NCBI GenBank assembly: GCA_001579985.1
Contig: LRSR01007482.1
Coordinates: 1-22,942 of the forward strand
Direction: 5' to 3'
Length of the DNA stretch: 22,942 bases
Origin: Hypsibius dujardini
Taxonomy: Eukaryota; Tardigrada; Eutardigrada; Parachela; Hypsibiidae
Shown: positions 8,001 to 20,285 of the stretch, one piece after another
How the letters are laid out: every line of letters begins with the position of its first letter
Position numbering within the stretch: the stretch's first letter is position 1
Notes under the pieces: model-generated
What the model was told of the DNA's origin: nothing
Seen by the model: only the letters and a program-made list of their open reading frames with translations
Database searches by the model: none
Translations under genes and position numbers: made by a program

Positions 8001-11000
8001 CCTCTCGCTTATCAGTGTTGACGTTAGTCAATCAATCAACCGATCAATCAAATATCCACTCGCCAACCTGGCAATGTATGGCGTGGCTTGTGGCACCAAG
8101 TCAATCAACGAATGGCGAACCGTAGCAAGTATCTCCGCCAGCTGTACGTACTGTTACTGAGAGTCTCGACAACATTGCGATTGCTGTCGTTCTTCACAAG
8201 TTTCTTAGCTTCTCGCACGACGATCTCGTTGTTCTCCAGCGTGGCGTCAATGCTGTCCGACGAGGGGAAGTTATTGAGCAAAGTCTGCATGAATCTGCGA
8301 AATGAATCCCGGTCAGCGGTCAGCCCATTTCACAAGTCAATGGTTCAAGGCTTCTTCTTACTCGTCAACGACAATCTCGTCAAACTGGACGGACTTGTTG
8401 CACTTCGGGCAGGTCCAGCGGGCCTTCTGCGCTTTATTCATGAAGAGGAAACTCGACACGTCGAAGCAGTCAATGTGATCGCAGTTGCGGCCTCGCACCG
8501 GCATGGTCAGCCGCGACCGGGACGCCGGACAGTGCAGACTGATCTTCTGTGAGTCCGTCACAATGTCTCCGTCTCCGCCACCGAGCGACTGGTACACTAC
8601 ACGAAAAGATTGCACAAGTTAGTAATATCTAACTTGCTTGGACGATCAGAACTTACATTTATAAACGGAATCCTTGCTGGGGACGCGATTCAAGCTGACC
8701 GTCTTCAGGATATCTTCCATACTCTTCCTTCTCGCGCACTCCACAATGAGATAATAATCCTGAAAAAAGAGTGTCGAATGACGCACTATTCGACGCACTC
8801 TCGAGCGCGTCGGTTTGCCCCATTACCTTTGGGGGCTCTTCAGGCACCGGGGGAACAGGCTGGGCGCCTGTCTGGGCGTTGTCCTCTGTCCAACGGACCA
8901 AGACGACATTCTGAGCTGCCAAAAGATTCAAGTTCACCTCGATAGGCTGATTAAAGACGGCGTTCTTCTTCTTCTTCATTCGGTTGCTGAAGTCCACAAC
9001 AGCCTGTCGGAACAAAAAGGAACGGACAAACAGTCAGACTTCCACCGTTCGGAATAAAAAGGAACGGACGAACAGTCAAAGTTCCACTGTTCGATTGTCG
9101 GAACAGAAAGGAACGGACGAACAGTCAGACTTCCACCGTTCGGAATAAAAAGGAACGGATGAACAGTCAAAGTTCCACCGTTCGATTTTTGGAACAAAAA
9201 GGAACGAACGAACAGTCAAGACTTCCACCGTTCGATTCTTGGAACAGAAAGGAACGAACGAACAGTCAGACTTCCACCGTTTAATTGTCAGAACAAAAAG
9301 GAACGGACAACAGTCAAGACTTCCACCGTTCGATTCTCGGAACAAAAAGGAACGGACGAAGTCAGACATCCACCGTTCGATTGTCGATCGACAGACAACA
9401 ACGAGATCGTCCCCTTACCGGTTCGACAAGCGTCTTCCCGTTCAACATCAACTTCAAATTGTCCGGATGCATCTCATAGGCAGTGGTGAGAGTGGGCGAC
9501 TCCTGGCAGAACCGAAACAGAACCACAGTGTCGGTGGCGTGTTGGTTGACGCTGTTTTGGTTGAAGAAGAAGGTCGTGATGATTTCACGATAGACTCCGC
9601 GTGTCGTTAGCGTCTGGTCCCGACCTGTCATGAAAAATGGAAAGAAACGCCTGTACACAGAGCAGAGGTGAGTACAACTGGTGAATGAGAAAGTACGTAC
9701 GGATGCTCAGCGGTTCCCGGACTTGCCACAGCGTCTCATGGAAGACGGGCGCCTTGATGACACGCCCGCCGTTGCCGGTGGGATTCAGCTCACTGGGAAA
9801 GGTCGGCATCGATATCTTAAATCTGAGCATCTTCGGCTCCGACGGGGCAGACTTGACCACATCAGAGTCGTCGGATCTTAATGGGGTGGCCGCAGCAGCC
9901 GGAGTCGTCGTGTGGCCGTTGGAGAAGGCTTGGGCAAACGGATTGTTGGACATGATACTGGAACCGCTGATCACGCCGGCAGCCAAATGCTGAGCGCGAA
10001 GTTGCTGCAGCTGCGCAGTAGCCAGTGCCGCCGCTCGCTGGGAATTCTGAATGGACAAGGGACGCACGATTACCAAAGCATTCAGAATTTGGTTAAACGA
10101 AGGGTAAACATTTGCAGACTTCAGCTTTAAGAGTTCTAGACTTCGCCGGCTCTCCAGTTTCCGCGGACGTCTCTCCTCCTTCTCTTTCCAGCGAATAACG
10201 CATCGTGGAAGTGTGGATTTACTTTTCGGCAGGATCAAGCAGTTCGTACAAACAAGCAATTCAACCGCCGCCAGCTGGATGGACAGACGGACGGACGGAC
10301 GGACGGACAGACAGACGGACGGACAGACGGACGGACAGACGGACGGACAGACGGACGGACAGACAGACAGACGGACGGACGGACAGAATAGAGGGGGTTC
10401 TATTGGGCCCCAGGGATGGGTAAAGTCGCCGGGGAGCTATTGGGCCCCACACACTACAAGGGAGGGGTAAAATAGCTGTAGCGATAATTATTTTTTAAAA
10501 TGAACACAACTACACGACTTTTCCTAGCTACGATCGCCATTAACTGATTAGTTTTAAAGATAAGCTAAATAAGTAATTGACGTCGCCACAAGTGCGGTGT
10601 CTGCGAATCCAAACGACACAGGCTGTGTCGCACAGCAAGAAAACACTTACTGGTGCGGTCCGTCCGGAATCGAGCGGTTGATAAGGATGGATGACAGTCC
10701 TCCGCTGTTGCTGCAAGGAGGAAGTCATCCCATTGCTGTACCCTATTCGAAGGTCCGTCCGGAGGTCCGTCCGAGGGTCCGTCCGGAGGTCCGTCCGAAG
10801 GTCGGTCCGAGGGTCTGTCCGAGGGTCCGTCCGGAGGTCCGTCCGGAGGTCCGTCCGGAGGTCCGTCCGGAGGTCCGTCCGGAGGTCCGTCCGAGGGTCG
10901 CGCGACGCCGCATGCACCGCCGAAGCCGTCTGAAAATCCCTCCGCAGTGGCGGTGGTATCGGCGTCGAGTGCGGCGCCATGGTGGGATCGTCCGACAGGG

Positions 11001-14000
11001 AGCGCATGAGGTGCGTAATCCGGTCCTTATAATGCGCGCTGGAGTCCTGGGAGGAAGTCGCCGCGCCGCTCTGGTTGTAGGACACACCGCCGAGGCTGTA
11101 GGAGCTGCTGGACAGGCCGTACGACTGCGGGTAACGCGAGAGAACCTGACTGCCGGGAGAGCGACTGTCAAGGGTGAACTGGTTGGAAGGTGCAGGGTTC
11201 TGCTGGACGGACGGGATCATACTGGGCGGCGGGGACTGACCCAGCTGCGGGAACAGTGAATAGCTGCTCTGGCCGGAACTGGGGAAGTAGTTGTATGGGT
11301 GTGCGTGACTGCAAAGGGAAACTCGAAGTAGAATGACTAGCACCCAACATCCTGGAAAGGAAAGCAAACCTTGACGTAGGAATGTAGGGTGACGGTGGCG
11401 TCACTTGCTGCTGCATGATCGGCTGTGAATTCAACACTCGCTTGGAGGTCGCTGACGACGAGCCCGAATTATCCGCGCTCGAGAAGTGATCATTCGTGCG
11501 CTTCCGATGCGTATCCGCCGGCAGTGGGGGCGGCCAAGCCGCGGTAGTAGACGCGGGAGCTCGCGGAACGTACGGTCGAACAGGACTTTTACTGAGGGGA
11601 AGGGATCCCGGCAGAGGATCATATCGTGCCGTGGAAGCGGAGGACGCCGATTGAGTACGCGCGTGTGGCTGCGGCGCGCTGCTGGACGCAACAGGCGCCT
11701 TCATCTTCGGCAGGGTAAGGACGATCCGGCCACGAGGAACGTTAGCGGAAGGGGGAGCAATCTTTTCTCTGCAATGGAGAAACAGGATTTCAGTTGGCAG
11801 TCAATGTGCCGGGAAGATTTTCATGGGAGCTGCAAGCCACGCGGCGACCTCTCTCCCTCTCTTACAGTGCATCGTTACGTGCAAAAACAAATGTACCTTG
11901 CGGAGGGGATAGGAACCGAGTACCGCTGGTTATCAGGCTCCGGGGACTGTGAAGAAGATTCCGAATCATCAGATGGGAAGTCTCTCGCAGCGGCTCTGCG
12001 GGCGGACGACCGTCTGCACGACGGCATTTCCTCATCGTAATCCATGTCGTCCTCCATCGGGTACTCGGGCGAGGGAGTGCGTGCCCTGCGGGAGCGCGTG
12101 AAAGATGAGCGGGAGTTGCGGCCACTGCGGTCGGGACTGTCGTCGTGGATGGTGCTCGACACCGCGCGCTCCTTGCCTGAATAAATGAAGATTCTCCAGT
12201 ACTGCCTCTTACCACCGACAGACCTTAACCATGAGGCCACAACACCCGAGCTGTACCTGCGGGATCCGCAAGAATGGCTTGTAGCTTCTTCTTGTCGCTT
12301 TCGCTCAGTTTACTATGAGTCTCCACGGCTTTCTTCACAAGAGAGGGCTTTCGGGCTTTCGACAATCCTACGGCGTTGTAGTCGGAAAGGATGCGTTTGA
12401 GCTGAGCGACATTGCATTTGCTAGCCAATTTCTGCAAGAAAATATAATCAAGATTACCAGTACGAGGTGAAATGCTTATTCCGGCTCACTCATGCGTTTC
12501 TCTTTGATGCAAGCTGCTTGATTGTTTGATTTTCTGTACCATATCCTAGTATACTAAAGCACTTCTGGAAATCAAACAATCAAGCACCTGCCATCAAAGA
12601 GAGACCCATGAGTGAGCCGATTTATCGACCTAGTGGAGGGTGAGCCGAAATACAAATTTCACCTCATACTACTACATACAATGTACTTGTAGAGGCATGA
12701 AATTCTCCACCTAGTGTACCAGCATAAACACCATCAATTAATTCAATCAATCGATCAACGCATTGTCAATCAATCAATTCAATCAATTCAATCAACACAT
12801 TGTCAATCAATTAATTCAATCAATTCAATCAACACATTGTCAATCAATCAATTCAATCAATCAATCAACGCATTGTCAATCAATCAATTCAATCAATCAA
12901 TCAACGCATTGTCAATCAATCAATTCAATCAATCAATCAACGCATTGTCAATCAATTAATTCAATCAATCAATCAACGCATTCTGAATCAATCAATTCAA
13001 TCAACGCATTGTGAATCAATCAATTCAATCAATCAATCAACGCATTGTGAATGAATCAATTCAATCAACGCATTGTGAATCACATAAGCAGGGTATCTTC
13101 GCCCTCCCCGAAGACTAACATAACGTCAGATCACTGATTCATCGGTTCTGGATTCTTGTCCGATGTCTCCAACGTAAAACGGTGTTGTAGTGAATAAAAA
13201 ATGCATTCATCAATTCAAGTCAACAACTGATTAATTAGCTGCCTAAGGAAGGCAGCGCTTTTGAATCTATCCTTCAAAACCATGGAGACTCGTGGTTGTA
13301 GATAGTAAAACGGAAATCCCACACTTCAGAAATGAACATTTCAATTCAACGCAAAATGCAATTCTTTCATGGATCAGAATGAGTTTTTTACAGAAGGTGA
13401 ACCAGTGGAAAAAGAATCAAGGGCATGCAGAAAACTAACAAAAATCAATCAATCAACCAATCAAGCGACCACACTTCAATCTGTTACCAATGATGTTCAC
13501 CAATCGTGGCATTTCAAAATAGAGCCGACATTTTTAAAAACCACAACTAAAAAGCTACTTCCACAAACTGAGGACAGAAAAAAGTCTCCCCTCGAGGCCA
13601 GAAAAAGCCATCGCATTGACTGTGAGTGAAGTGGAAACAAAATCAACTCCGCGAATCGCACCAATCAATCAATCAATCGAGGACAGATTACATCAACTAA
13701 TCCACAAATTCCTGCCAGGTCTAATGAAGCATACTCGTTTCTTACCGACACGTAGGTGGCTGTCTGACTCCCGGGACCGGTCAAATATTCGCTGTAATCA
13801 TCGTCGTCATTCGACACGGACGGGGAAGGGGATGATGCCGCGGCCGCGGAGGATTCCGCGCTGTCGTCGCTGTCGTCGTCGTCTCCCTCGGAAATGGCCT
13901 CGTACTGCGGTGGACTGCTGCTGCTAGTATTCGTGTTATTATTGCTGTTGTTGCTGCTGTGGTGGTTGCCCGAGTCCGCCTCCTCCCCCGAATCGGAATC

Positions 14001-14030
14001 GGAAGAGTGCCTGTAGGCGTGGTAGGACAT
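7565..14030 (-). CDS. PIAS: Large PIAS/Siz-type SUMO E3 ligase
   Basis: Nuclear SUMO E3 ligase that recruits charged Ubc9 through an SP-RING. Twelve minus-strand exons: 14030-13746, 12431-12257, 12176-11897, 11768-11370, 11308-10651, 10274-9701, 9624-9419, 9003-8827, 8759-8657, 8596-8362, 8294-8152, 7677-7565 (3348 nt, 1115 residues). Order: acidic Ser/Asn-rich leader (1-95), SAP DNA-binding domain NVAQLKRILSDYNAVGLSKA (~102-140), Ser/Pro/Arg-rich linker (~155-600) with twelve RTD(L/P) repeats, PINIT domain from about PSFNQILNALVIV RPLS onward and ending NQPIEVNLNLL, then SP-RING CPASRSRLTMPV, CDHIDCFD, WTCPKCN with the expected Cys-His-Cys-Cys zinc ligands. It ends EVITLD, a SUMO-interaction-type motif like the DIISLD end of vertebrate PIAS1. 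It is much longer than the usual ~650 residues because of the linker and a low-complexity insert inside PINIT. The start is the first ATG in frame; a nine-codon upstream ORF precedes it. Confidence 0.92.
7828..8060 (+). repeat. ATCA microsatellite in last PIAS intron
   Basis: Long perfect ATCA runs (7829-7870, 7957-8000) joined by two copies of a unit containing AACCTCTCGCTTATCAGT (7927 and 7999). It occupies the middle of the 474-nt intron 8151-7678. Confidence 0.95.
9008..9393 (+). repeat. Minisatellite with 42- and ~49-bp units in PIAS intron
   Basis: Eight units of GGAACAAAAAGGAACGGACG, AACAGTCA and TTCCACCGTTCGAT(T) segments. CCACCGTTC-type marks occur at 9042, 9084, 9133, 9175, 9225, 9274, 9323 and 9370, giving spacings of 42, 49, 42, 50, 49, 49 and 47. 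The short spacings arise where the TTGTCGGAACA part is reduced to GGAATA. It fills nearly all of the 415-nt intron 9418-9004. Confidence 0.93.
10281..10386 (+). repeat. GGAC/AGAC microsatellite next to a PIAS 3' splice site
   Basis: GGAC/AGAC tetranucleotides on the + strand, reading GTCC/GTCT in the PIAS transcript. The run ends a few bases before the acceptor CCATCCAG at 10275, so it supplies the pyrimidine-rich tract for the exon that begins the PINIT domain. Confidence 0.9.
10387..10650. other. 5' part of PIAS intron 10650-10275
   Basis: Contains two copies of GGGGCCCAATAG on the minus strand, in a ~40-bp imperfect repeat (GTGGGGCCCAATAGCTCCCC near 10449-10430 and TGGGGCCCAATAGAACCCC near 10413-10395). 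Nothing coding or otherwise recognisable was found. Confidence 0.5.
10750..10900 (-). repeat. Coding 12-bp minisatellite (RTDL/RTDP) in PIAS
   Basis: GGTCCGTCCGGA-type 12-mers on the + strand, about twelve units, translated on the gene strand as Arg-Thr-Asp-Leu or Arg-Thr-Asp-Pro (residues ~515-566 of PIAS). The unit is a multiple of three, so copy changes stay in frame. It lies in the disordered-looking linker between SAP and PINIT. GTCC is also the core of the nearby intronic microsatellite. Confidence 0.93.
12464..12665. mobile_element. ~200-bp foldback element in first PIAS intron
   Basis: Ends GAGGTGAAAT / ATTTCACCTC are inverted. A longer inner pair follows: CCGGCTCACTCATG with TTTCTCTTTGATG and CTTGATTGTTTGATT on the left, and AATCAAACAATCAAG, CATCAAAGAGA and CATGAGTGAGCCG on the right. 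The centre is about 35 bp. It is non-coding. It ends ~32 nt upstream (in transcript sense) of the acceptor of the SAP-domain exon. A TAC/ATAC flank gives no convincing target-site duplication. Confidence 0.75.
12722..13085 (+). repeat. 36-bp tandem array in first PIAS intron
   Basis: CATTGT marks occur at 12761, 12799, 12835, 12871, 12907, 12943, 12979 (CATTCT), 13007 and onward, mostly 36 bp apart. Units are made of AATCAATCAATTCAATCAAT and AACGCATTGT. The long open frames here are repeat artefacts. Confidence 0.95.
13086..13745. other. Remaining 5' part of first PIAS intron
   Basis: Within the 1314-nt intron 13745-12432. Apart from two short ATCAATCA runs (13445, 13662) no repeat, RNA gene or coding exon could be supported. 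The donor TCG|GTAAGA at 13745 is strong. Confidence 0.5.
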
Positions 14031-14034
14031 CGTT

Positions 14035-14064
14035 TCACTGCTCACACGACCGCGATCGCGTCAT
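14035..14064 (-). other. Nine-codon upstream ORF before PIAS start
   Basis: On the minus strand an ATG at 14064 opens MTRSRSCEQ and stops at TGA, four bases before the PIAS ATG (14030). If the mRNA 5' end lies upstream of it, this short ORF would be met first by scanning ribosomes and could damp or gate PIAS translation. The transcription start is not visible. Confidence 0.5.
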
Positions 14065-14340
14065 GGGAAGATGATGAAAAGATGGTGGGAAGATGATGGG
14101 AAGATGGTGGAAGCGAGAAAGGGAGAGAAGAGAGAGAAATCTCAACGGAAAGTCAACGGCAAATTAATTAGGCTCGAAATGTGCCTCTACATCCACACAC
14201 TCGATCGCATTGCGATTCAATCAAATTAACAGCATGACCTCCTTACGAATACCCAACGGAAACGGTGATAATTAAAGAGCCTTCGTCAAAATAAAAACGG
14301 ATCAATTTCAAAAAATGCAGCACTTCGTTCAATGGAAAGG

Positions 14341-14456
14341 ACGTGGCAAAAACCTTGCGCTAACCGAGTTAAGCCATTTAACTCGGTATGCGTATGAAAC
14401 TATATGTTGCACGAGTTATATGGCTTTACTCGATTAGTTCACAGCTTTTGTCACGT
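14341..14456. mobile_element. 116-bp foldback (MITE-like) element, copy 3
   Basis: Starts ACGTGGCAAAAACCTTGCGC and ends ACAGCTTTTGTCACGT, the same ends as the copies at 7094 and 7401. Inner parts AACCGAGTTAAGCC and GGCTTTACTCGATTAG are also inverted. The right arm is more diverged. It lies ~280 bp upstream of the PIAS uORF. Confidence 0.75.
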
Positions 14457-14968
14457 GTGCAGATTCATTCCGCGCTGCATGCGGTCTTGTTTTCCTATCA
14501 ATCAAAAATAGGACTTTTTCCACGAGGTTAAATACTACCTACCGCCTTTTAATGCGCTCTAGCGTACAGTAGGAGCTATTCATACGGAGCTGTGTTCGCA
14601 TCCATGTTGCAATCAGGCTCTTCCGTTTTTGGCCCAATGCCAAACGAACGCGGCTCGTAATCGGATCACGCGCGTTATAATTACGTTAGTTTCTTACATT
14701 TAAAACTTCCCTTTACCGGATGGATCCTTCATGCTATTACTTTCCGTAAGTTCGAATTCGAATATGCGAAGAGAGAAAAGAAACGAGTATTAGTCATTAC
14801 TCCTACTGTGCTCGAAAATTAGACGTGAATTATGTATTATTCGTCATATATAAATAAAACTACAGTAGTCGCGTTACAAAACGGTACATTCATGTACAAG
14901 ATTATGCTCGCATCTGGCTCGTCTAATCATGATCCTCGGACATTTCATTTAAATGTAAATAACCATTT
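14457..14968. other. Intergenic stretch without recognised features
   Basis: AT-rich DNA upstream of PIAS. No open frame with family resemblance, no tRNA-like fold and no repeat were found. Confidence 0.5.
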
Positions 14969-16060
14969 AGGACGATTGAACGAACCGAACGCCCTTCTTG
15001 AACCGAACGCTTAAGGTAAATGAAGGAACAAACCGAACACCTGAGCTGATCTTTAAGAGAACAGAACATCTCGAACTTAACATGTTGGATGAATCGAACG
15101 TCCCAAGTTTAGGACGATTGAACGAACCGAACGCCCTTCTTAAACCGAACGCTTAAGTTAATTGAAGGAACAAACCGAACACCTGAGCTGATCTTTAAGA
15201 GAACAGAACATCTCGAACTTAACATGTTGGATGAATCGAACATTTCAAGTTTAGGACGATTGAACAAACCGAACGCCCTTCTTGAACCGAACGCTTAAGT
15301 TAATTGAAGGAACAAACCGAACACCTGAGCTGATCTTTAAGAGAACAGAACATCTCGAAGCTGACATGTTGGATGAATCGAACATTTCAAGTTTAGGACG
15401 ATTGAACGAACCGAACGCCTTTCTTGAACCGAACGCTTAAGTTAATTGAAGGAACAAACCGAACACCTGAGCTGATCTTTAAGAGAACAGAACATCTCAA
15501 GTCAAGTAAATGATGGAACGAATCGAACGTCCCGCACGGAAATTTTTTTCAAGCGAGCATTTCAAGTTTGGGATGATTGAACAAAGCGAACACCCCGAAG
15601 TGAACTTTCTTGAACCGAACACCGTAAATCGAAACGATGGAACAAACCGAACGCCCGAGCCGAACTTTTAGAGAACTTCAAGTTTGGGATGATTGAACGA
15701 ACCGAACATCCCGCGCTAAATAATTTTTAAATCGAACCTCTTAAGTTTAGAACGACAGAACGAACGTTCAACCAAACATCCCGAGGCAAACGAATGGAAC
15801 AAATTTAACACATGAGAATGATGAGATGAACTTTTGGAACACCGAAGATCTCAAAGTTAAACATTATTGAGCGAACCGAACATCCTGAGCTGAACAATGA
15901 AACAGCGAAATGAACCGAATACAATCAATCAATCAATCAATCAATACATGCATGGTCAATCACGGTTGAAGGAACCGAACATCCAGAGTTCTATATTAGT
16001 GGAACAAACAAATTTAACATCAAACAACCTTGAACGAACCGAACAGTCACGAGGTCAACA
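14969..16060 (+). repeat. 142-bp-unit satellite rich in CCGAAC
   Basis: AGGACGATTGAAC marks units at 14969, 15111, 15253 and 15395, an exact 142-bp period across four well-kept units. Decayed versions (GGGATGATTGAAC near 15570 and 15676) and scattered GAACCGAAC words run on to ~16060. Within a unit GAACCGAACGCC, GAACCGAACGCTT and AAACCGAACACC form a shorter sub-repeat. No coding is supported. Confidence 0.93.
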
Positions 16061-16445
16061 GTATTGGACCCGAACTCTTTACCGTTTTTGCGCCGATCAC
16101 GCTAAAAGTCGGACATTTCTACGCAGGAATATTTAGTCCTTGATAATTTGATTTGAAATAAATTGAAAGAACCGCAATCGAGAACACCTTCTGGTACTGA
16201 TCAACCGAATTAAATTGTACTGGTACATTGCAGTTGCCAATTTCAAACGGTTCGATGGTAGTACACACTGTAGTAACGTATTCATTGACGAGCCAAGGAA
16301 AAAGGGTATTTCACGGGGAGTTGAAAGGCATATCCATGGTAGCGTAATAACATCCAGTAATTTCTTTACATAATTCTCATTGACAGATTTAGTATGCTAG
16401 TGAGTAAGTCCAAGTGCGGAGCCAACCCATGGCACCCGGCTCAGG
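16061..16445. other. Intergenic stretch without recognised features
   Basis: Between the 142-bp satellite and the TGTC microsatellite. No coding, RNA or repeat signal was found. Confidence 0.45.
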
Positions 16446-16474
16446 TGTCTGTCTGTCTGTCTGTCTGTCTGTCA

Positions 16475-16560
<86 letters not shown>

Positions 16561-16630
16561 GTGTCTGTGTGTTTGTGTGTCTGCCTGCCTGCCTGTCTGT
16601 CTGTCTGTCTGTCTGCCGGCGAGCCTGCCT
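16446..16630 (+). repeat. TGTC/TGCC microsatellite, intergenic
   Basis: TGTC run (16447-16505) switching to a pure TGCC block (16506-16558), then mixed TGTG/TGCC/TGTC. Unlike the other TGTC runs it is not in a recognised intron. It lies ~145 bp beyond the SLC35E2-like stop codon. It could be in a long 3' UTR or intergenic. Confidence 0.95.
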
Positions 16631-16774
16631 GGATTTATGCGTCTGTCGTGTGCCGAGTCACGAACGGTTGACACACGCAGCAATGCCCGATGAAATCTTC
16701 CTAATACTAGTAACACCATGTCGAAATATTAAATGGCGAACGTAGGAACCTTCATTTTTATGCAGGGGTCCACA

Positions 16775-19172
<2,398 letters not shown>

Positions 19173-20285
19173 GCCCCCGCCTCTGCTGTCACATGCAAAA
19201 CGACTTCACCGTTAAAAAGGCTCGACAGACACGAGGAATGATCCATTAAATGGAGATTTCAAACGAAAAGCGATGCACGCTGCAGAGCAATTTTGGCTGG
19301 ACACGTCAACCACACGCAACAAACACTCTAATGTGCGACTATGCGATTACGATTATTGCGAGTACAGTAAACCGGTTCGTCGATGAAAAATGAAAACGTG
19401 GGTGACTATTATTATGACGCGACCGAGTATTTGTTGTGGTTTTCCGATCCATTGCACTACAGTACAGAGTAGTCTTGTGGGTTTTCAGTTGCACTACAGT
19501 ACAGAGTAGTCTTGTGGGTTTTCAGTTACACTGCAATAAATCAATCAAAACAAAACTTCAGCCGGAAAGTTCCCACTTCCACTGTCAAATAAGAATATGC
19601 TAGAGTCAATTCAAACCATATTATACGAGGAGACACGCCGGATCTCCGATACTTAGGCTGTGAGGCGTTTTGATTAGTCTATTTACGGTAACTCGACTAG
19701 TGAGAAAATTGAGTGTAATTTAGCTCCTCCTATATGTAGCCGATAGGGCCAATTGCCTACGGCAGTCAAGAAGCAGTGTACACGCGCCGACTTTCATAAT
19801 TTTTTTCAGCTGTACAGATTCATTGGTGACCAAACTTTTTCTCCAGTAAAAGCCTATGAAAATAAATATCCAATGTTATAAAAATACAAACCATTTTTTT
19901 CGTGTGCTCAATAATCTCAATTTTTGTTTTGAAACAGCTGATCAGCCAAAATGTTCTGTCTGTCTGGAAACCTTATCTCGCGCGCCGTCTGTCGGCAAAC
20001 CGTGGCTTTGTGGGCGGTGCCCGAGATCAGTAGTGTTTATTCGAGATAAGTGATCCGATTTCGGGGTGGCTTGATTAAAGATTTTTTCCACTTACGAGGC
20101 AAGTGTGTGTATTCGATGGCAGTATGGTCGGACTCTCTCTCTCTATGTACTCTTTGACTTCCACTTGGAAATTGAATCGAATCTCGCTGTTGTTTCTGAT
20201 TCTGACACTTTCGTCCGAAATTTTTTTAAACCAGTTATCAGTAATTTCGAGCCGGAATCATTTTTCTTTGCCACTACCAGCCAAG
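19173..20285. promoter_or_regulatory. Divergent promoter region of SLC35E2-like and NudC
   Basis: The two start codons face away from each other 1.1 kb apart, so both promoters must lie here, although NudC could have a spliced 5' UTR. A 37-bp direct duplication lies inside at 19452-19525. Around 19977-20022 is a GC-rich patch with CTTATCTCGCGCGCC and GGGCGGTGCCC. No TATA box or initiator could be assigned. Confidence 0.5.
19452..19525 (+). repeat. 37-bp direct duplication in the divergent promoter
   Basis: TTGCACTACAGTACAGAGTA followed by GTCTTGTGGGTTTTCAG, present at 19452-19488 and repeated at 19489-19525 without a mismatch. A weak third start (TTACACTGCA) follows at 19526. Confidence 0.95.

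Noticed and set aside
9415-9625. tRNA or other Pol III gene in GTTCGA-rich repeats (GTTCGATTC)
   Set aside because: B-box-like words recur with the minisatellite unit, and no A box or cloverleaf could be drawn.
10597-11259. Plus-strand 220-codon frame rich in Arg-Pro-Glu-Val
   Set aside because: It is the antisense shadow of the PIAS exon 11308-10651. The minus frame fits splice phases and the PIAS context.
12714-13014. Asn-Gln-Ser-Ile-rich open frames over ATCA arrays (also 7768-8160, 20429-20746)
   Set aside because: ATCA repeats lack stops in these frames. They sit in introns between well-supported exons.
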